64,000 bases of DNA, from the NCBI RefSeq assembly GCF_030317035.1, contig NZ_JASZYK010000005.1:1-64000 (forward strand), written 5' to 3'. This stretch comes from Variovorax sp. J22G73 (lineage in GTDB: Bacteria > Pseudomonadota > Gammaproteobacteria > Burkholderiales > Burkholderiaceae_C). The position numbers were made by a program, and so were the translations under genes. Of the stretch, positions 25,476 to 33,951 are shown piece by piece (within the stretch, counting starts at the first letter, position 1; each line of letters begins with the position of its first letter). The notes under the pieces are model-generated. The model was not told the origin of the DNA. It saw only the letters and a list, made by a program, of their open reading frames with translations, and made no database searches.

Positions 25476-26174
25476 ATGAACGCGAAACCTTCCCTTGCCG
25501 AACCGGATGTCGATTCGGCGCCAGACGCGGCCCTCGAGCCCTCGCTGGCACTGTCCGAGGTGGCCCACAAGGCCATGATGGGCATGCTGCTGAGCGGCGA
25601 GCTGGCCCCCAACGAAGTGGTGACCGAACGCCAGATCGCGTTGCAGCTCGGCATCTCGCGCACCCCGTTGCGCGAGGCCGTGCGACGCCTGGAAGGCGAG
25701 CGCCTGCTGGAGCGCCAGCGCAACGGCGCGCTGGTGGTGCGGGCGCTGCCCATCGAGGAATACATGCACATCCTCAACGTGCGCCGCCTGGTCGAGGGCG
25801 AGGCCGCGCGGCTGGCCGCCGGCCGCGTCGCCGTGGCCGAACTCGAGCTGCTGAAAAGCCGCATCGGCGAGGCGCTGCAGCTGCCCGAAGACGTCGTCAC
25901 GCCCGAATTCGCCGCCAGCGACCGCGACCTGCATGCGCTCATTGCCGCGGCCTGCGGCAACCCGGTGCTGCAGCAGGTCATCGGCGACCTGCGCATGCGC
26001 ACCGCCATGTTCAGGTTCGGCCGGCTGCCGCAGCGCCGCAAGACCGTGTGCGAGGAGCATCTGGAAATCATCGACGCGCTGATGGTCGGCGACGCGGAGC
26101 GCGCGCAGAAGGCCATGCACCACCACGTCGACCAGGTGCGGCTGATGATCCTGGCGCGTCTCGGCGGCCAGTAA
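25476..26174 (+). CDS. GntR-family (FCD) transcriptional regulator
   Basis: A 232-aa regulator. The winged helix-turn-helix is at about residues 25-90 (VTERQIALQLGISRTPLREA), followed by an all-helical FCD effector domain with the usual His/Asp metal-site residues (SDRDLHALI, then EEHLEIIDAL). ATG at 25476 has no ribosome binding site, but a TATACT box ends 8 nt upstream, so the mRNA is probably leaderless. It likely represses the divergent tctC-hydrolase operon and possibly the AtuA genes downstream. Confidence 0.88.
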   Translation: MNAKPSLAEPDVDSAPDAALEPSLALSEVAHKAMMGMLLSGELAPNEVVTERQIALQLGISRTPLREAVRRLEGERLLERQRNGALVVRALPIEEYMHILNVRRLVEGEAARLAAGRVAVAELELLKSRIGEALQLPEDVVTPEFAASDRDLHALIAAACGNPVLQQVIGDLRMRTAMFRFGRLPQRRKTVCEEHLEIIDALMVGDAERAQKAMHHHVDQVRLMILARLGGQ

Positions 26175-26299
26175 GCACGCGGTCCGCGCGGGACTTTCTT
26201 CTTTTTCTTTTCCGTCACGACGAGGTGCTGCCAGGTGCCTCGTCGGCTTGGCCCTGCGCCAGACATTTCGTCGTTCGACATCGTTGCAAGGAGACATTC

Positions 26300-26380
26300 A
26301 TGGCAGACGCAGACAGCTATTTCTTCCCGCCGGGCACAGGCATGGGCAACGTGCCGCACGCAACCGGGGTCGCCCCATGA
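26300..26380 (+). CDS. 26-aa ORF translationally coupled to the AtuA-like gene
   Basis: The ORF begins ATG at 26300 directly after AAGGAGAC (26288-26295), the best ribosome binding site in the neighbourhood. It encodes MADADSYFFPPGTGMGNVPH and six more residues. Its TGA overlaps the ATG of the next gene (ATGA, 26377-26380), while that gene has no ribosome site of its own. It is therefore either a real microprotein, a leader peptide delivering ribosomes, or the stump of a larger gene. No homologue recognised. Confidence 0.55.
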   Translation: MADADSYFFPPGTGMGNVPHATGVAP

Positions 26381-27795
26381 CCGGGCTGCCAGACCCTTCC
26401 GAGCGCCTGAAGGACACCGTCAACGTGCTGGTCCCCACCGGCGCGCTGGGCGCCGGCGTGCGCGAGTCCGATGTCGAGGCCGGGCTCGCGGCCGGCGCGC
26501 ATGCCATCGCCTGCGATGCGGGCTCCACCGACAGCGGCCCGGCCTACCTTGCCACGGGCAGGTCGAAGTACTCGCGCGACGCCGTCAAGTCCGACCTGGC
26601 GATATTGATGCGTGCGCAGGCGCGCTCGGGCCTGCCGCTGCTCATCGGCTCCTGCGGCACCTCGGGCTGCGACATGGCGCTCGACTGGATGCGCGACATC
26701 GCGCTGGACATCGCCCGCGAGCACGGCCTGCTCCCGCGCATCGCGCTGCTGTATTCGGAGCAACAGCCCGCGCTGCTGAAGACCAAGGCCGGCGCGGGCC
26801 AGGTCACGCCGCTGGCGCCGATGACGGGCGACGGCGCCGCGCTGTTCGACGCCTGCGAGCACATCGTCGCGCTGATGGGGCCCGAGCCCTACATGGCCGC
26901 GCTGGAGGCGGGCGCCGACATCGTGCTGGGCGGGCGCACCACCGACACCGCCGTGCTGGCCGCCTTGCCGCTGCTGCGCGGCGCCGGCGCCGGCCCCGCC
27001 TGGCACGCGGGAAAGATCGCCGAGTGCGGCGGCCTGTGCACCGTCAACTCGCGCGATGGCGGCGTGATGATCCGCGTGGGACGCGACGCTTTCGAGGTCG
27101 AGCCGCTGAACGCGAGCAACCTCTGCACGCCGCGCACCGTGTCCGCCCACATGCTCTACGAGAACAGCGACCCTTTCCTGCTGCACGAGCCGGGCGGCGT
27201 GCTCGACGTGACCGATGCGAGGTACGAGGCCGTCGATGACCGCGTGGTGCGCGTGAGCGGCTCGCGCTTCCTGCCCCGGCCCTACACCATGAAGCTCGAA
27301 GGTGCTTCCACCGGCGCCTTCCAGACGCTGATGCTGGTCGGCATCCAGGACCGCGCGGTGCTCGCGCACATCGAGCGCTTCATCGCGCAGATGCACCAGG
27401 TGCTGTGCCAGCGCGTGAACGACACCATGGGCGCGCGCGCCGGTGTGTTCGACATTTCGCTTCGGCCCTACGGCTGGAATGCCGTGTCGGGCCTGCCGGT
27501 GGAGGCGGGCGCCGCGCTGCCGCGCGAAATCGGCCTGCTCTTCGTCGCGACCGCCGCCACGCAGGAACTCGCCACGCAGATCGCCAAGACCTGCAACCCC
27601 ATGTTCTTCCACATGCCGCTCGAACGCGACATGCCCCTGCCCAGCTACGCCTTTCCGTTCTCGCCCGCCGAGATCGAGCGGGGCGCGGTGTACGAGTTCA
27701 TGCTCAACCACGTGGTCCACGTGGGCCACGGCCTCGAGCTGGTACGCACCGAGTTCGTCGACACCACGGAGTTGCAACATGCCCAAGGTCAGTGA
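26377..27795 (+). CDS. AtuA-like (DUF1446) protein
   Basis: A 472-aa cytoplasmic protein of the acyclic terpene utilisation AtuA/DUF1446 family. The N-terminal signature around VLVPTGALGAG and IACDAGSTDSGPAY is visible. The biochemical role of the family is not established; members occur with acyl-CoA or hydroxyacid catabolic genes. Longer readings to 26248 are upstream of the strong ribosome site and unlikely. The start at 26377 relies on coupling with the 26-aa ORF. It overlaps the next gene by 17 nt. Confidence 0.82.
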   Translation: MTGLPDPSERLKDTVNVLVPTGALGAGVRESDVEAGLAAGAHAIACDAGSTDSGPAYLATGRSKYSRDAVKSDLAILMRAQARSGLPLLIGSCGTSGCDMALDWMRDIALDIAREHGLLPRIALLYSEQQPALLKTKAGAGQVTPLAPMTGDGAALFDACEHIVALMGPEPYMAALEAGADIVLGGRTTDTAVLAALPLLRGAGAGPAWHAGKIAECGGLCTVNSRDGGVMIRVGRDAFEVEPLNASNLCTPRTVSAHMLYENSDPFLLHEPGGVLDVTDARYEAVDDRVVRVSGSRFLPRPYTMKLEGASTGAFQTLMLVGIQDRAVLAHIERFIAQMHQVLCQRVNDTMGARAGVFDISLRPYGWNAVSGLPVEAGAALPREIGLLFVATAATQELATQIAKTCNPMFFHMPLERDMPLPSYAFPFSPAEIERGAVYEFMLNHVVHVGHGLELVRTEFVDTTELQHAQGQ

Positions 27796-28087
27796 AGTCT
27801 GCCGCCACGTGCGCTCGAAAAACGCGGGACCGTTCTGGATCACCGTCGACCTGTCGTTCCCCGACCGCGAGAGCTTCGAGCGCTACGCCGGCGCGCAGGC
27901 GTTGCAGCCCGCCGCCATCGGCGCGCTGTTCGATGTCGATGGTTCGCAGGTCAAGTGCTTCCAGATCGCCGATCTCTCGGTCGTGAAAATCTCGTACCCG
28001 CGCCGACGCCCGCAAGGCGGCGCGCTGGAGCGCGACATGCACGGCGGCCAGCAGTACATTCGCCTGCTGGACGTGGTGCTGGACTAG
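27779..28087 (+). CDS. DUF4387 domain protein
   Basis: A 102-aa protein of the DUF4387 family, recognised from VRSKNAGPFWITVDLSF at the start and the DMHGGQQY motif near the end. This family is almost always encoded directly after an AtuA-like protein, as here, and the two probably act as one complex or enzyme. The ATG overlaps the 3' end of the upstream gene by 17 nt. Confidence 0.82.
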   Translation: MPKVSEVCRHVRSKNAGPFWITVDLSFPDRESFERYAGAQALQPAAIGALFDVDGSQVKCFQIADLSVVKISYPRRRPQGGALERDMHGGQQYIRLLDVVLD

Positions 28088-28141
28088 CCGGCCCCATCAC
28101 GTCCACCGCGCCCACCGCGCCCACCCGCAGGAGCCCGACCC

Positions 28142-28573
28142 ATGCCCTTCGACCTTGAACGTTTCATGACTGCGCAGCAGCCGGTGTACGCCACGGTGTG
28201 CGAAGAGCTCGCGGCGGGCCGCAAGGCCAGCCACTGGATGTGGTTCGTGTTTCCGCAACTGCGCGCGCTGGGGCGCAGCTCGACCGCGAAGTTCTTCGGC
28301 ATCGAAGGGCTGGACGAAGCGGTTGCGTACGGGGCGCACCCCGTGCTGCGGGAGCGCCTGCGCCATTGCACGCAACTGGTGCTTGGCGTGCAGGGCCGCA
28401 CCATCCATCAGATCTTCGGCTCCCCCGACGACCTGAAGCTCTGTTCGTGCATGACCCTGTTCGAAGTTGCCGCGCCCGATGAGCCGGGCTTCGGCCTGCT
28501 GTTGCAGCAAGGCTTTGGCGGCGAGCGCGACGGCGCCACGCTGGCGCTGCTGTCGTCGCGGGCTGAAGGCTGA
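28142..28573 (+). CDS. DUF1810 family protein
   Basis: A 143-aa protein matching the DUF1810 pattern: an N-terminal FDLERFMTAQQPVY, SHWMWFVFPQLRALG at about 31-45, and the HPVLRERLRHC region. The function of this small, widespread cytoplasmic family is unknown to me. The ATG follows AGGAG. It is convergent with the hemerythrin gene; a GGCGCTC/GAGCGCC stem (28575-28620) lies between them but has no T tract. Confidence 0.85.
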   Translation: MPFDLERFMTAQQPVYATVCEELAAGRKASHWMWFVFPQLRALGRSSTAKFFGIEGLDEAVAYGAHPVLRERLRHCTQLVLGVQGRTIHQIFGSPDDLKLCSCMTLFEVAAPDEPGFGLLLQQGFGGERDGATLALLSSRAEG

Positions 28574-28619
28574 AGGCGCTCCCGGCACCCGGCACCCGGC
28601 CGCGAGCGCCTGGCCGGCA

Positions 28620-29111
28620 TCAGGCCACGACAGTCATTTCCGCCATCAGTTCTTCCTTGCGCTGTGCGAGCTGCTCGCGCATGCCGACCAGGTCGAGCCC
28701 GTGCGCCGCGCGCGCCTTCGGAAACAGCTCGTTGCGCTCTTCCTTCACGTGGTGGTCGATGTATTCGCCCAGCACCTTCACCTTGGCGTCGAACTTCTCG
28801 TCGATGTCCGTGGCGTCCTGCAGCTGGGCAATCAGGTCCTTGGCGCTTGCGTGCTCGACCTCCGCCTCGTCCAGCAGGTCGGTGTCCTTGATGGCTTCGC
28901 GCACGGCGGGGTAGAAGATTTCTTCCTCGATCTGCGTGTGCACGGTCAGCTCCGCGCAGATCTGCTGGGCCAGCTCGCGCTTCTTGTCCGGCGCGCTCGC
29001 GGCCTTGGAGTGCGCGAGTTCTTCATAGGCCGTGAACATCTTCTTCACGTTCTTGTGGTCGGTGTCGAGCAGGGAGCATGCGTCGGGCGTGGCGCGCTTG
29101 GTGGTGGTCAT
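28620..29111 (-). CDS. Hemerythrin HHE-domain protein
   Basis: A 163-aa four-helix protein with the diiron ligand pattern of hemerythrin-like domains: His19, His58 and Glu62 (HTQIEEE), His87, and His120/His121 with Glu125 (DHHVKEE). Such proteins bind O2 or act in NO, iron or redox stress responses. The ATG follows AGGAG. The gene is divergent from the DUF2934 gene across a 255-bp gap in which I see no further gene. Confidence 0.88.
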   Translation of the reverse strand: MTTTKRATPDACSLLDTDHKNVKKMFTAYEELAHSKAASAPDKKRELAQQICAELTVHTQIEEEIFYPAVREAIKDTDLLDEAEVEHASAKDLIAQLQDATDIDEKFDAKVKVLGEYIDHHVKEERNELFPKARAAHGLDLVGMREQLAQRKEELMAEMTVVA

Positions 29112-29366
29112 GGAGAACTCCTGGAATTTAGAAAGTGGGGAAGGCGAAGATTGCGAGCCAGCCCTGTCGCGTTCGTAGGACCGCTTCGCCTCCCGTTGAC
29201 GGTGCCGGCGTTCGCACCGGCGCGAGTGCTTGTCCGACTTGCACTCGCGAGCGCATCCCGCGCGCCACTTCGCGCGAAACGCAAAACCTCAAGTCCATCG
29301 AGGACGAATCCGCCGCGGTCCCAACACGTTCCCCAACACGTTCAAACCATTCGAAGGAGCACTGAA

Positions 29367-29801
29367 ATGAGCAACCCGACAGTCGCCGGTTCCGGCGACG
29401 GCAGCCGCCCCACCACCAGCGGGGGCGTGGACAACATTGGCGGCGGCGAGAAGTTCTCGTCCACCAAGAACGCGGCCGGCGAAGACGTGTCGGGCCCCGC
29501 GCCGCAGGAGCGCATGCAGGCCAAGCGCAAGAGCGCGCAGTCGAACAAGCGCGACGACTCGGCCGCGCTCGGCCTCACGGAAGACCTGACACCGGTGCCC
29601 AACCGCGAGCCTGCGGAACAAGCGCAGCCGCAAGCACAAAGCGAAGAGCCGCAAGGCGAAGACCCCCAGTCGCGCGAAGAAGCCATCCGCCGCGCCGCCT
29701 ACGAGGCCTACGAGCGCAGGGGCGGGCAGGGCGGAGACGAGCGGCAGGACTGGCTGGACGCCGAAGCCGAGGTCGACCGACAGCGCGCCAACAAGACCTG
29801 A
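29367..29801 (+). CDS. DUF2934 protein with a disordered N-terminal region
   Basis: A 144-aa acidic, low-complexity protein rich in Ser, Gly, Gln and Glu, suggesting intrinsic disorder. The C-terminal 35 residues carry the DUF2934 motif (IRRAAYEAYERRG, then WLDAEAEV). Ribosome site GAAGGAGC precedes ATG at 29367. A clear terminator follows. DUF2934 proteins are common in soil bacteria and often linked to general stress, but the function is unknown. Confidence 0.75.
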   Translation: MSNPTVAGSGDGSRPTTSGGVDNIGGGEKFSSTKNAAGEDVSGPAPQERMQAKRKSAQSNKRDDSAALGLTEDLTPVPNREPAEQAQPQAQSEEPQGEDPQSREEAIRRAAYEAYERRGGQGGDERQDWLDAEAEVDRQRANKT

Positions 29802-29816
29802 GCTTCCTGAAGCATC

Positions 29817-29844
29817 GGCCCGAGCACAACGCCTCGGGCCTTTT
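29817..29844 (+). terminator. Rho-independent terminator
   Basis: A perfect 8-bp GC-rich stem (GGCCCGAG/CTCGGGCC) with an 8-nt loop is followed by TTTT, 15 nt after the DUF2934 stop. Confidence 0.85.
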
Positions 29845-29865
29845 CCATTCAAGGGTGCGGCGCCG

Positions 29866-30015
29866 TCAGTGCCGCTTGAAGTACTGCACTTCGCGCTCAT
29901 GCTGCTCGGCCTTCTCGCGCGAATCGAAGGTGCCGAGGTTGCGGCGCTTGCCGGTCTTGGGGTCGGTCTTGCGCGAGTAGAGGCGGTATTCGCCGGACGC
30001 CAGCTTGCGGATCAT
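29866..30015 (-). CDS. Small basic protein, 49 aa
   Basis: The ORF MIRKLASGEYRLYSRK continues with TDPKTGKRRNLGTF and ends VQYFKRH. It is strongly basic and reads as a compact beta-hairpin-plus-helix domain (KTGKRRNLGTFDSREKAEQH), a pattern I associate with small conserved proteins of Burkholderiales. A nucleic-acid-binding role is conceivable but not shown. It is convergent with the DUF2934 gene and shares its terminator region. Confidence 0.7.
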   Translation of the reverse strand: MIRKLASGEYRLYSRKTDPKTGKRRNLGTFDSREKAEQHEREVQYFKRH

Positions 30016-30136
30016 GGTGGGCTCTTGGTTAGTGAACGATGAAGCAGGCCATGTTCGCGACACCATTCGCACACGGTGTCGGACGATTTCCAATCGGCTT
30101 GAAAGCGCCCCCGTCACATCAGCCCGACTGCCCCGC

Positions 30137-32440
30137 TCAAGCCTCCGCGCGCAACCGAACGGGAACCGACTTGGCCGCCGGCACCTTGCTCTGCTCCGCG
30201 TGGTGCGCCAGCGGCACCAGCGGGTTGCACTCCGGGTAGTAGCCGCCCACGCAGCCGAGCGGAATGTCGTACGGCGTCACGCGCAGCCCCGCCACCTCGC
30301 GCAGCTTGCCGTCGTCCACCGCGGTCGATGCGGTCACGAGCACGCCTTCCGCCAGGCCGAGCCGCGCGATGTCGTCGCGGTGCATCAGCAAGACCTTGCG
30401 CGTGCCGTACACGCCGCGAAAACGGTCGTCCAGGCTGTAGACGGTGGTGTTGAACTGGTCGTCGCTGCGCAGCGTCATCAGCCGCAGCACGTCGGGCCCG
30501 GTCTGCGGCGTGTCGGGGTCGGCCACGAGGCTGTCGAAGCTCATGAAGTTGGCCTTGCCGGTGGGGGTCTTCCACACGCGGTGACGTGCCGGAATCGGGC
30601 GGTGGAAGCCGCCCGGCGTGCGAAAGCGCCCGTTGAAGTCGCGGAACACCTCGGGCCACGTGGCCTCGATGGCGTCGCGCACCAGCGCGTAGTCGCCCAC
30701 CCAGTCGTCCCACGGCACTTTCGCGTTCGGCTCCAGCGTGGCCTTGGCAATGCCCGCGACGATCGCGGCCTCGGACAGCAGCGTGTCCGCCGCGGGCTCT
30801 GCCAAACCCTTGGAGGCGTGCATGCAGCCGGTCGAGTCCTCTACCGACACGGTCTGCTCGCCGCTGCGCTGCCGGTCGATCTCGATGCGGCCCAGGCAGG
30901 GCAGCAGGTAAGACACCTCGCCGTGCACGATGTGGCTGCGGTTGAGCTTGGTGGCGATCTGCACCGTCAGCCGCATGCGCGGCCAGGCGGCTTCCACCAG
31001 CGCCGTCTCGGGCACGGCCCGCACGAAGTTGCCGCCCAGCCCGATGAACGCGCGCACCTTGCCATCGCTTTTCAGCAGGTCTTCGCACACCTCCACGGTG
31101 TTGAGCCCCTTCTTGCGCGGCGGCTCGAAGCCGTAGAGCTCGCCCAACTTGTCCAGCGGCACCAGCTCGGGCTTCTCGCTGATGCCGACCGTGCGCTGGC
31201 CCTGCACGTTCGAGTGGCCGCGCACCGGGCAGATGCCCGCGCCGCGCTGGCCGATGTGGCCGCCCAGCAGCAACAGGTTGCTCACCATCTGCACGTTCTG
31301 CACGCCCTTGCGATGCTGCGTGAGGCCCATGCCGTAGATGCCGATGACGGCCTTGGCGCCCGCGAACACATGCGCGGCCGCTTCCAGCTCGCGCCGCGCC
31401 AGGCCCGATTCGGCCTCGATGTCGGGCCAGGGCGCGGCGCGCACCGACGACGCGAAAGCCTCGAAGCCGTGCGTGTGCAAGGCGATGAAGTCGGCCGCCA
31501 GCACGCGCGCCCCGCCGTTGCGCAGCGCCTCGTCGTCCATGGCCACCAGCGCCTTGCACAGGCCGGTGATGGCGGCAATGTCCCCGCCCGTCTTCAGCTG
31601 CAGGTACTGCGTGCTGATGGTCGTCTGCGCGGGCGTGAGCATTTCCAGCGGAGACTGGGGGTTGACGAAGGCCTCGAGCCCGCGCTCGCGCAGCGGGTTG
31701 AAGGTGACGATGGGCACGCCGCGCTGGCGTGCGTCCTGCAGCTGGTGGAGCATGCGCGGGCTGCTCACGGCCGTGTTCTGGCCGAAGATGAAGATCGCGT
31801 CGGTGTGCTCGAAGTCGTCGAGCGTCACCGTGCCCACCGGCACGCCGATGGTCTGCGGCAGCGCCACCGAGGTGCTCTCGTGGCACATGTTGGAGCTGTC
31901 GGGCAGGTTGTTGTTGCCGTACAGGCGCGCCAGCAGCTGGTACATGTAGCTGGTCTCCAGCGACGCCCGGCCCGAGGCATAGAACACCACCGACTCCGGG
32001 TCTTGCGCGCGCAGCTGCCGCAGCTCGGCGCCGATGCCGTCGAAGGCGTCCTGCCAGCTCACCTGCTCGTAGTGGTCGGTCTCGCGGTTCCAGCGCAGCG
32101 GCACCGTCAGGCGCCCGCCGCTTTCCAGGTCGAGGTCGCTCCACTGCGCGAGCTCGGCCACGGTGTGCTGCGCGAAGAACTCGGCCGGCAGCCGCTTGCT
32201 GGTCAGCTCCCACGCCGTGGCCTTGGCGCCGGCCTCGCAGAACTCCGCCGGGTGCGGGTGCTCGGGCTTGGCCCACGCACAGCTCACGCAGGCGAAGCCG
32301 TCGGGCTTGTTCTGGTGCAGCAGCGCGCGCGTGCCGTTGATGGCGATGTGCTCGCGCAGCAGCGAGGTGGTGACGGCCTTCATCGACCCCCAGCCGCCGG
32401 CCGCGTGGGTGTAGGGCTTGAACTTGGGAAGGGCGCTCAT
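30137..32440 (-). CDS. YdeP/FdhF-type molybdopterin oxidoreductase
   Basis: A 767-aa molybdopterin oxidoreductase of the YdeP subgroup of formate-dehydrogenase-like proteins. It shows the CVSCAW motif near residue 51 with a third Cys in FCEAGAK, the cofactor-binding stretch MCHESTSVALPQTIG, and GIYGMGLTQHRKG near the middle. YdeP proteins affect acid resistance in E. coli, but their substrate is unknown. No partner subunit or accessory gene is adjacent. It is divergent from the brkB gene. Confidence 0.87.
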   Translation of the reverse strand: MSALPKFKPYTHAAGGWGSMKAVTTSLLREHIAINGTRALLHQNKPDGFACVSCAWAKPEHPHPAEFCEAGAKATAWELTSKRLPAEFFAQHTVAELAQWSDLDLESGGRLTVPLRWNRETDHYEQVSWQDAFDGIGAELRQLRAQDPESVVFYASGRASLETSYMYQLLARLYGNNNLPDSSNMCHESTSVALPQTIGVPVGTVTLDDFEHTDAIFIFGQNTAVSSPRMLHQLQDARQRGVPIVTFNPLRERGLEAFVNPQSPLEMLTPAQTTISTQYLQLKTGGDIAAITGLCKALVAMDDEALRNGGARVLAADFIALHTHGFEAFASSVRAAPWPDIEAESGLARRELEAAAHVFAGAKAVIGIYGMGLTQHRKGVQNVQMVSNLLLLGGHIGQRGAGICPVRGHSNVQGQRTVGISEKPELVPLDKLGELYGFEPPRKKGLNTVEVCEDLLKSDGKVRAFIGLGGNFVRAVPETALVEAAWPRMRLTVQIATKLNRSHIVHGEVSYLLPCLGRIEIDRQRSGEQTVSVEDSTGCMHASKGLAEPAADTLLSEAAIVAGIAKATLEPNAKVPWDDWVGDYALVRDAIEATWPEVFRDFNGRFRTPGGFHRPIPARHRVWKTPTGKANFMSFDSLVADPDTPQTGPDVLRLMTLRSDDQFNTTVYSLDDRFRGVYGTRKVLLMHRDDIARLGLAEGVLVTASTAVDDGKLREVAGLRVTPYDIPLGCVGGYYPECNPLVPLAHHAEQSKVPAAKSVPVRLRAEA

Positions 32441-32675
32441 GGGTTGGAAACGTTGCAGTCGTCAGGAGGAAGGAGATGACGACTTTCTGCCGCCGCCTCT
32501 GGCCGGCCTGTAGGACGCCCGCTGGTCGCGCTGCCATCAGGCAAGCGTGGCCCGCTCGGAGAGTTCAGTAGCGCCAACAAACGTCGGTGAGCCCTTCGCC
32601 TACCCGCGCGTTCGCTTCTGGCGGATGGCAGCGCGCCGGCCAGGCGGCACAGTGACCCGTATTCCGGAGCCCGCC

Positions 32676-33881
32676 TTGAACACCGCAATCCTCCCGCCGC
32701 AGCCCAAGCCGCAGTCCAGCTTGCAGTCCACCAGCAAGACCGTGCAGCTCTACCACCTGTGCAGGGACGCCGTCATGGCCTGGATCGACGACTTCGCCCC
32801 GAGCATGGGCGCGGCGATTTCCTACTACACGATGTTCTCGCTGGCACCGCTGCTGGTCATCGTCATCGCCGTGGCTGGCGCGCTGTTCGGCGCCGAGGCG
32901 GTGCAGGGGCAGATCGCGGCGCAGCTGTCGGGCCTCATCGGGCAGGACGGCGCGCTGGCGGTGCAGGGGCTGGTGAAGAGCGCGAGCGCGCCGTCGCGCG
33001 GCCTCATTGCCGGCGGCATCAGCATCGTGGTGCTGGTGGTGGGCGCGACCACGGTGTTCGCCGAACTGCAGAGCGCGCTCGACCGCATCTGGCACGTGCC
33101 TGAGCGCGTCAAGCCCACGGGGGTGTGGGGCGTGCTGCGCGCGCGCGTGCTGTCGTTCGGGCTCATCCTGGGGCTCGCGTTCCTGCTGATGGTGTCGCTG
33201 GTGGTCAGTGCCGCGCTGGCGGCGCTCGGCAGCTGGAGCACGGGGCTGTTCCCCGGCTGGGAGCTGCTGCTCCAGGGCGCCAACGTGCTGGTGTCGCTGG
33301 GCATCCTGACGCTGCTGTTCGCGATGATCTTCAAGTTCATGCCCAGCGCGCCCATCGCGTGGCGCGACGTGTGGATCGGCGCGCTCGTCACCGCCGTGCT
33401 GTTCGAGATCGGCAAGGTGCTGATCGGCCTGTACCTCGGCAAGAGCGGCATGAACGAATCGTTTGCCGCGGCCGGCTCGCTGGTGGTGTTGCTGGCGTGG
33501 GTGTACTACGCCGCGCAGATCTTCCTGCTGGGCGCGGAGTTCACCAAGGTGTACGCCAACGCGCACGGCTCGGTGGCGGCGGCCAAGGCGCAGGCGGCCA
33601 CCGATACCGCGGCTGAGCAGGCGAAGGCGGGCACCGATGGCACGGTGGTGGCTGCCCCTGGCAAGGGCACCTCGCACATCGAAGACGCGCAGCGCCTGGT
33701 CGAGAAGCGCACGCGCAAGGCCGTGGCCACGCTGACGCAGCAACTGGTGGGGCTGGTGGTGGTCACGGTAGCGAGCACGGTCGTCTCGCGGATGGCGCGC
33801 AAGGCCCACAGCGAGCACAGGGCGCACAAGCGTTCGCTGCGCGCGGTTCCTCTCGCGCGTGGTCCGAAACATTCGAAGTAG
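32676..33881 (+). CDS. YihY/BrkB family inner-membrane protein
   Basis: A roughly 401-aa protein of the YihY/virulence-factor-BrkB family (UPF0761). It has six hydrophobic segments between about residues 45 and 300, the signature FAPSMGAAISYYTMFSLAPLL, and FAELQSALDRIWHVP. A hydrophilic Ala/Lys-rich C-terminal tail of about 100 residues ends in a basic stretch. TTG at 32676 is chosen because GGAG lies 6 nt upstream and because the longer GTG reading from 32547 looks non-coding. Role in vivo uncertain. Confidence 0.83.
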   Translation: MNTAILPPQPKPQSSLQSTSKTVQLYHLCRDAVMAWIDDFAPSMGAAISYYTMFSLAPLLVIVIAVAGALFGAEAVQGQIAAQLSGLIGQDGALAVQGLVKSASAPSRGLIAGGISIVVLVVGATTVFAELQSALDRIWHVPERVKPTGVWGVLRARVLSFGLILGLAFLLMVSLVVSAALAALGSWSTGLFPGWELLLQGANVLVSLGILTLLFAMIFKFMPSAPIAWRDVWIGALVTAVLFEIGKVLIGLYLGKSGMNESFAAAGSLVVLLAWVYYAAQIFLLGAEFTKVYANAHGSVAAAKAQAATDTAAEQAKAGTDGTVVAAPGKGTSHIEDAQRLVEKRTRKAVATLTQQLVGLVVVTVASTVVSRMARKAHSEHRAHKRSLRAVPLARGPKHSK

Positions 33882-33936
33882 TGGTTGAAGGAAGGGTTGA
33901 AGTAATGGTTGAAGGAAGGGCTGAAGGAAGAGCTGA
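33877..33936. repeat. 24-bp tandem repeat at the brkB 3' end
   Basis: Two consecutive 24-bp units (33877-33900 and 33901-33924) of the form AGTAGTGGTTGAAGGAAGGG-TTGA differ at two positions. Two shorter degenerate units (AGGAAGAGCTGA, AGGAATCG) follow. The brkB stop codon lies in the first unit. The purine-rich array fills the space between the convergent brkB and antiporter genes. Confidence 0.8.
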
Positions 33937-33951
33937 AGGAATCGCCCTTGC

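Noticed and set aside
26177..26213. CGCGG-TCCGCG followed by a T-rich run after gntR, considered as a terminator
   Set aside because: Only about 4 bp can pair and the pyrimidine run is broken by C, so it is too weak to claim.
26248..26376. Upstream extension of the AtuA-like protein
   Set aside because: The extra residues are Arg/His-rich and unlike the family, and they overlap the strong ribosome site of the 26-aa ORF in another frame.
28575..28620. GGCGCTC/GAGCGCC stem between the DUF1810 and hemerythrin genes
   Set aside because: The loop is 32 nt and no T tract follows. It is noted only as a possible structure.
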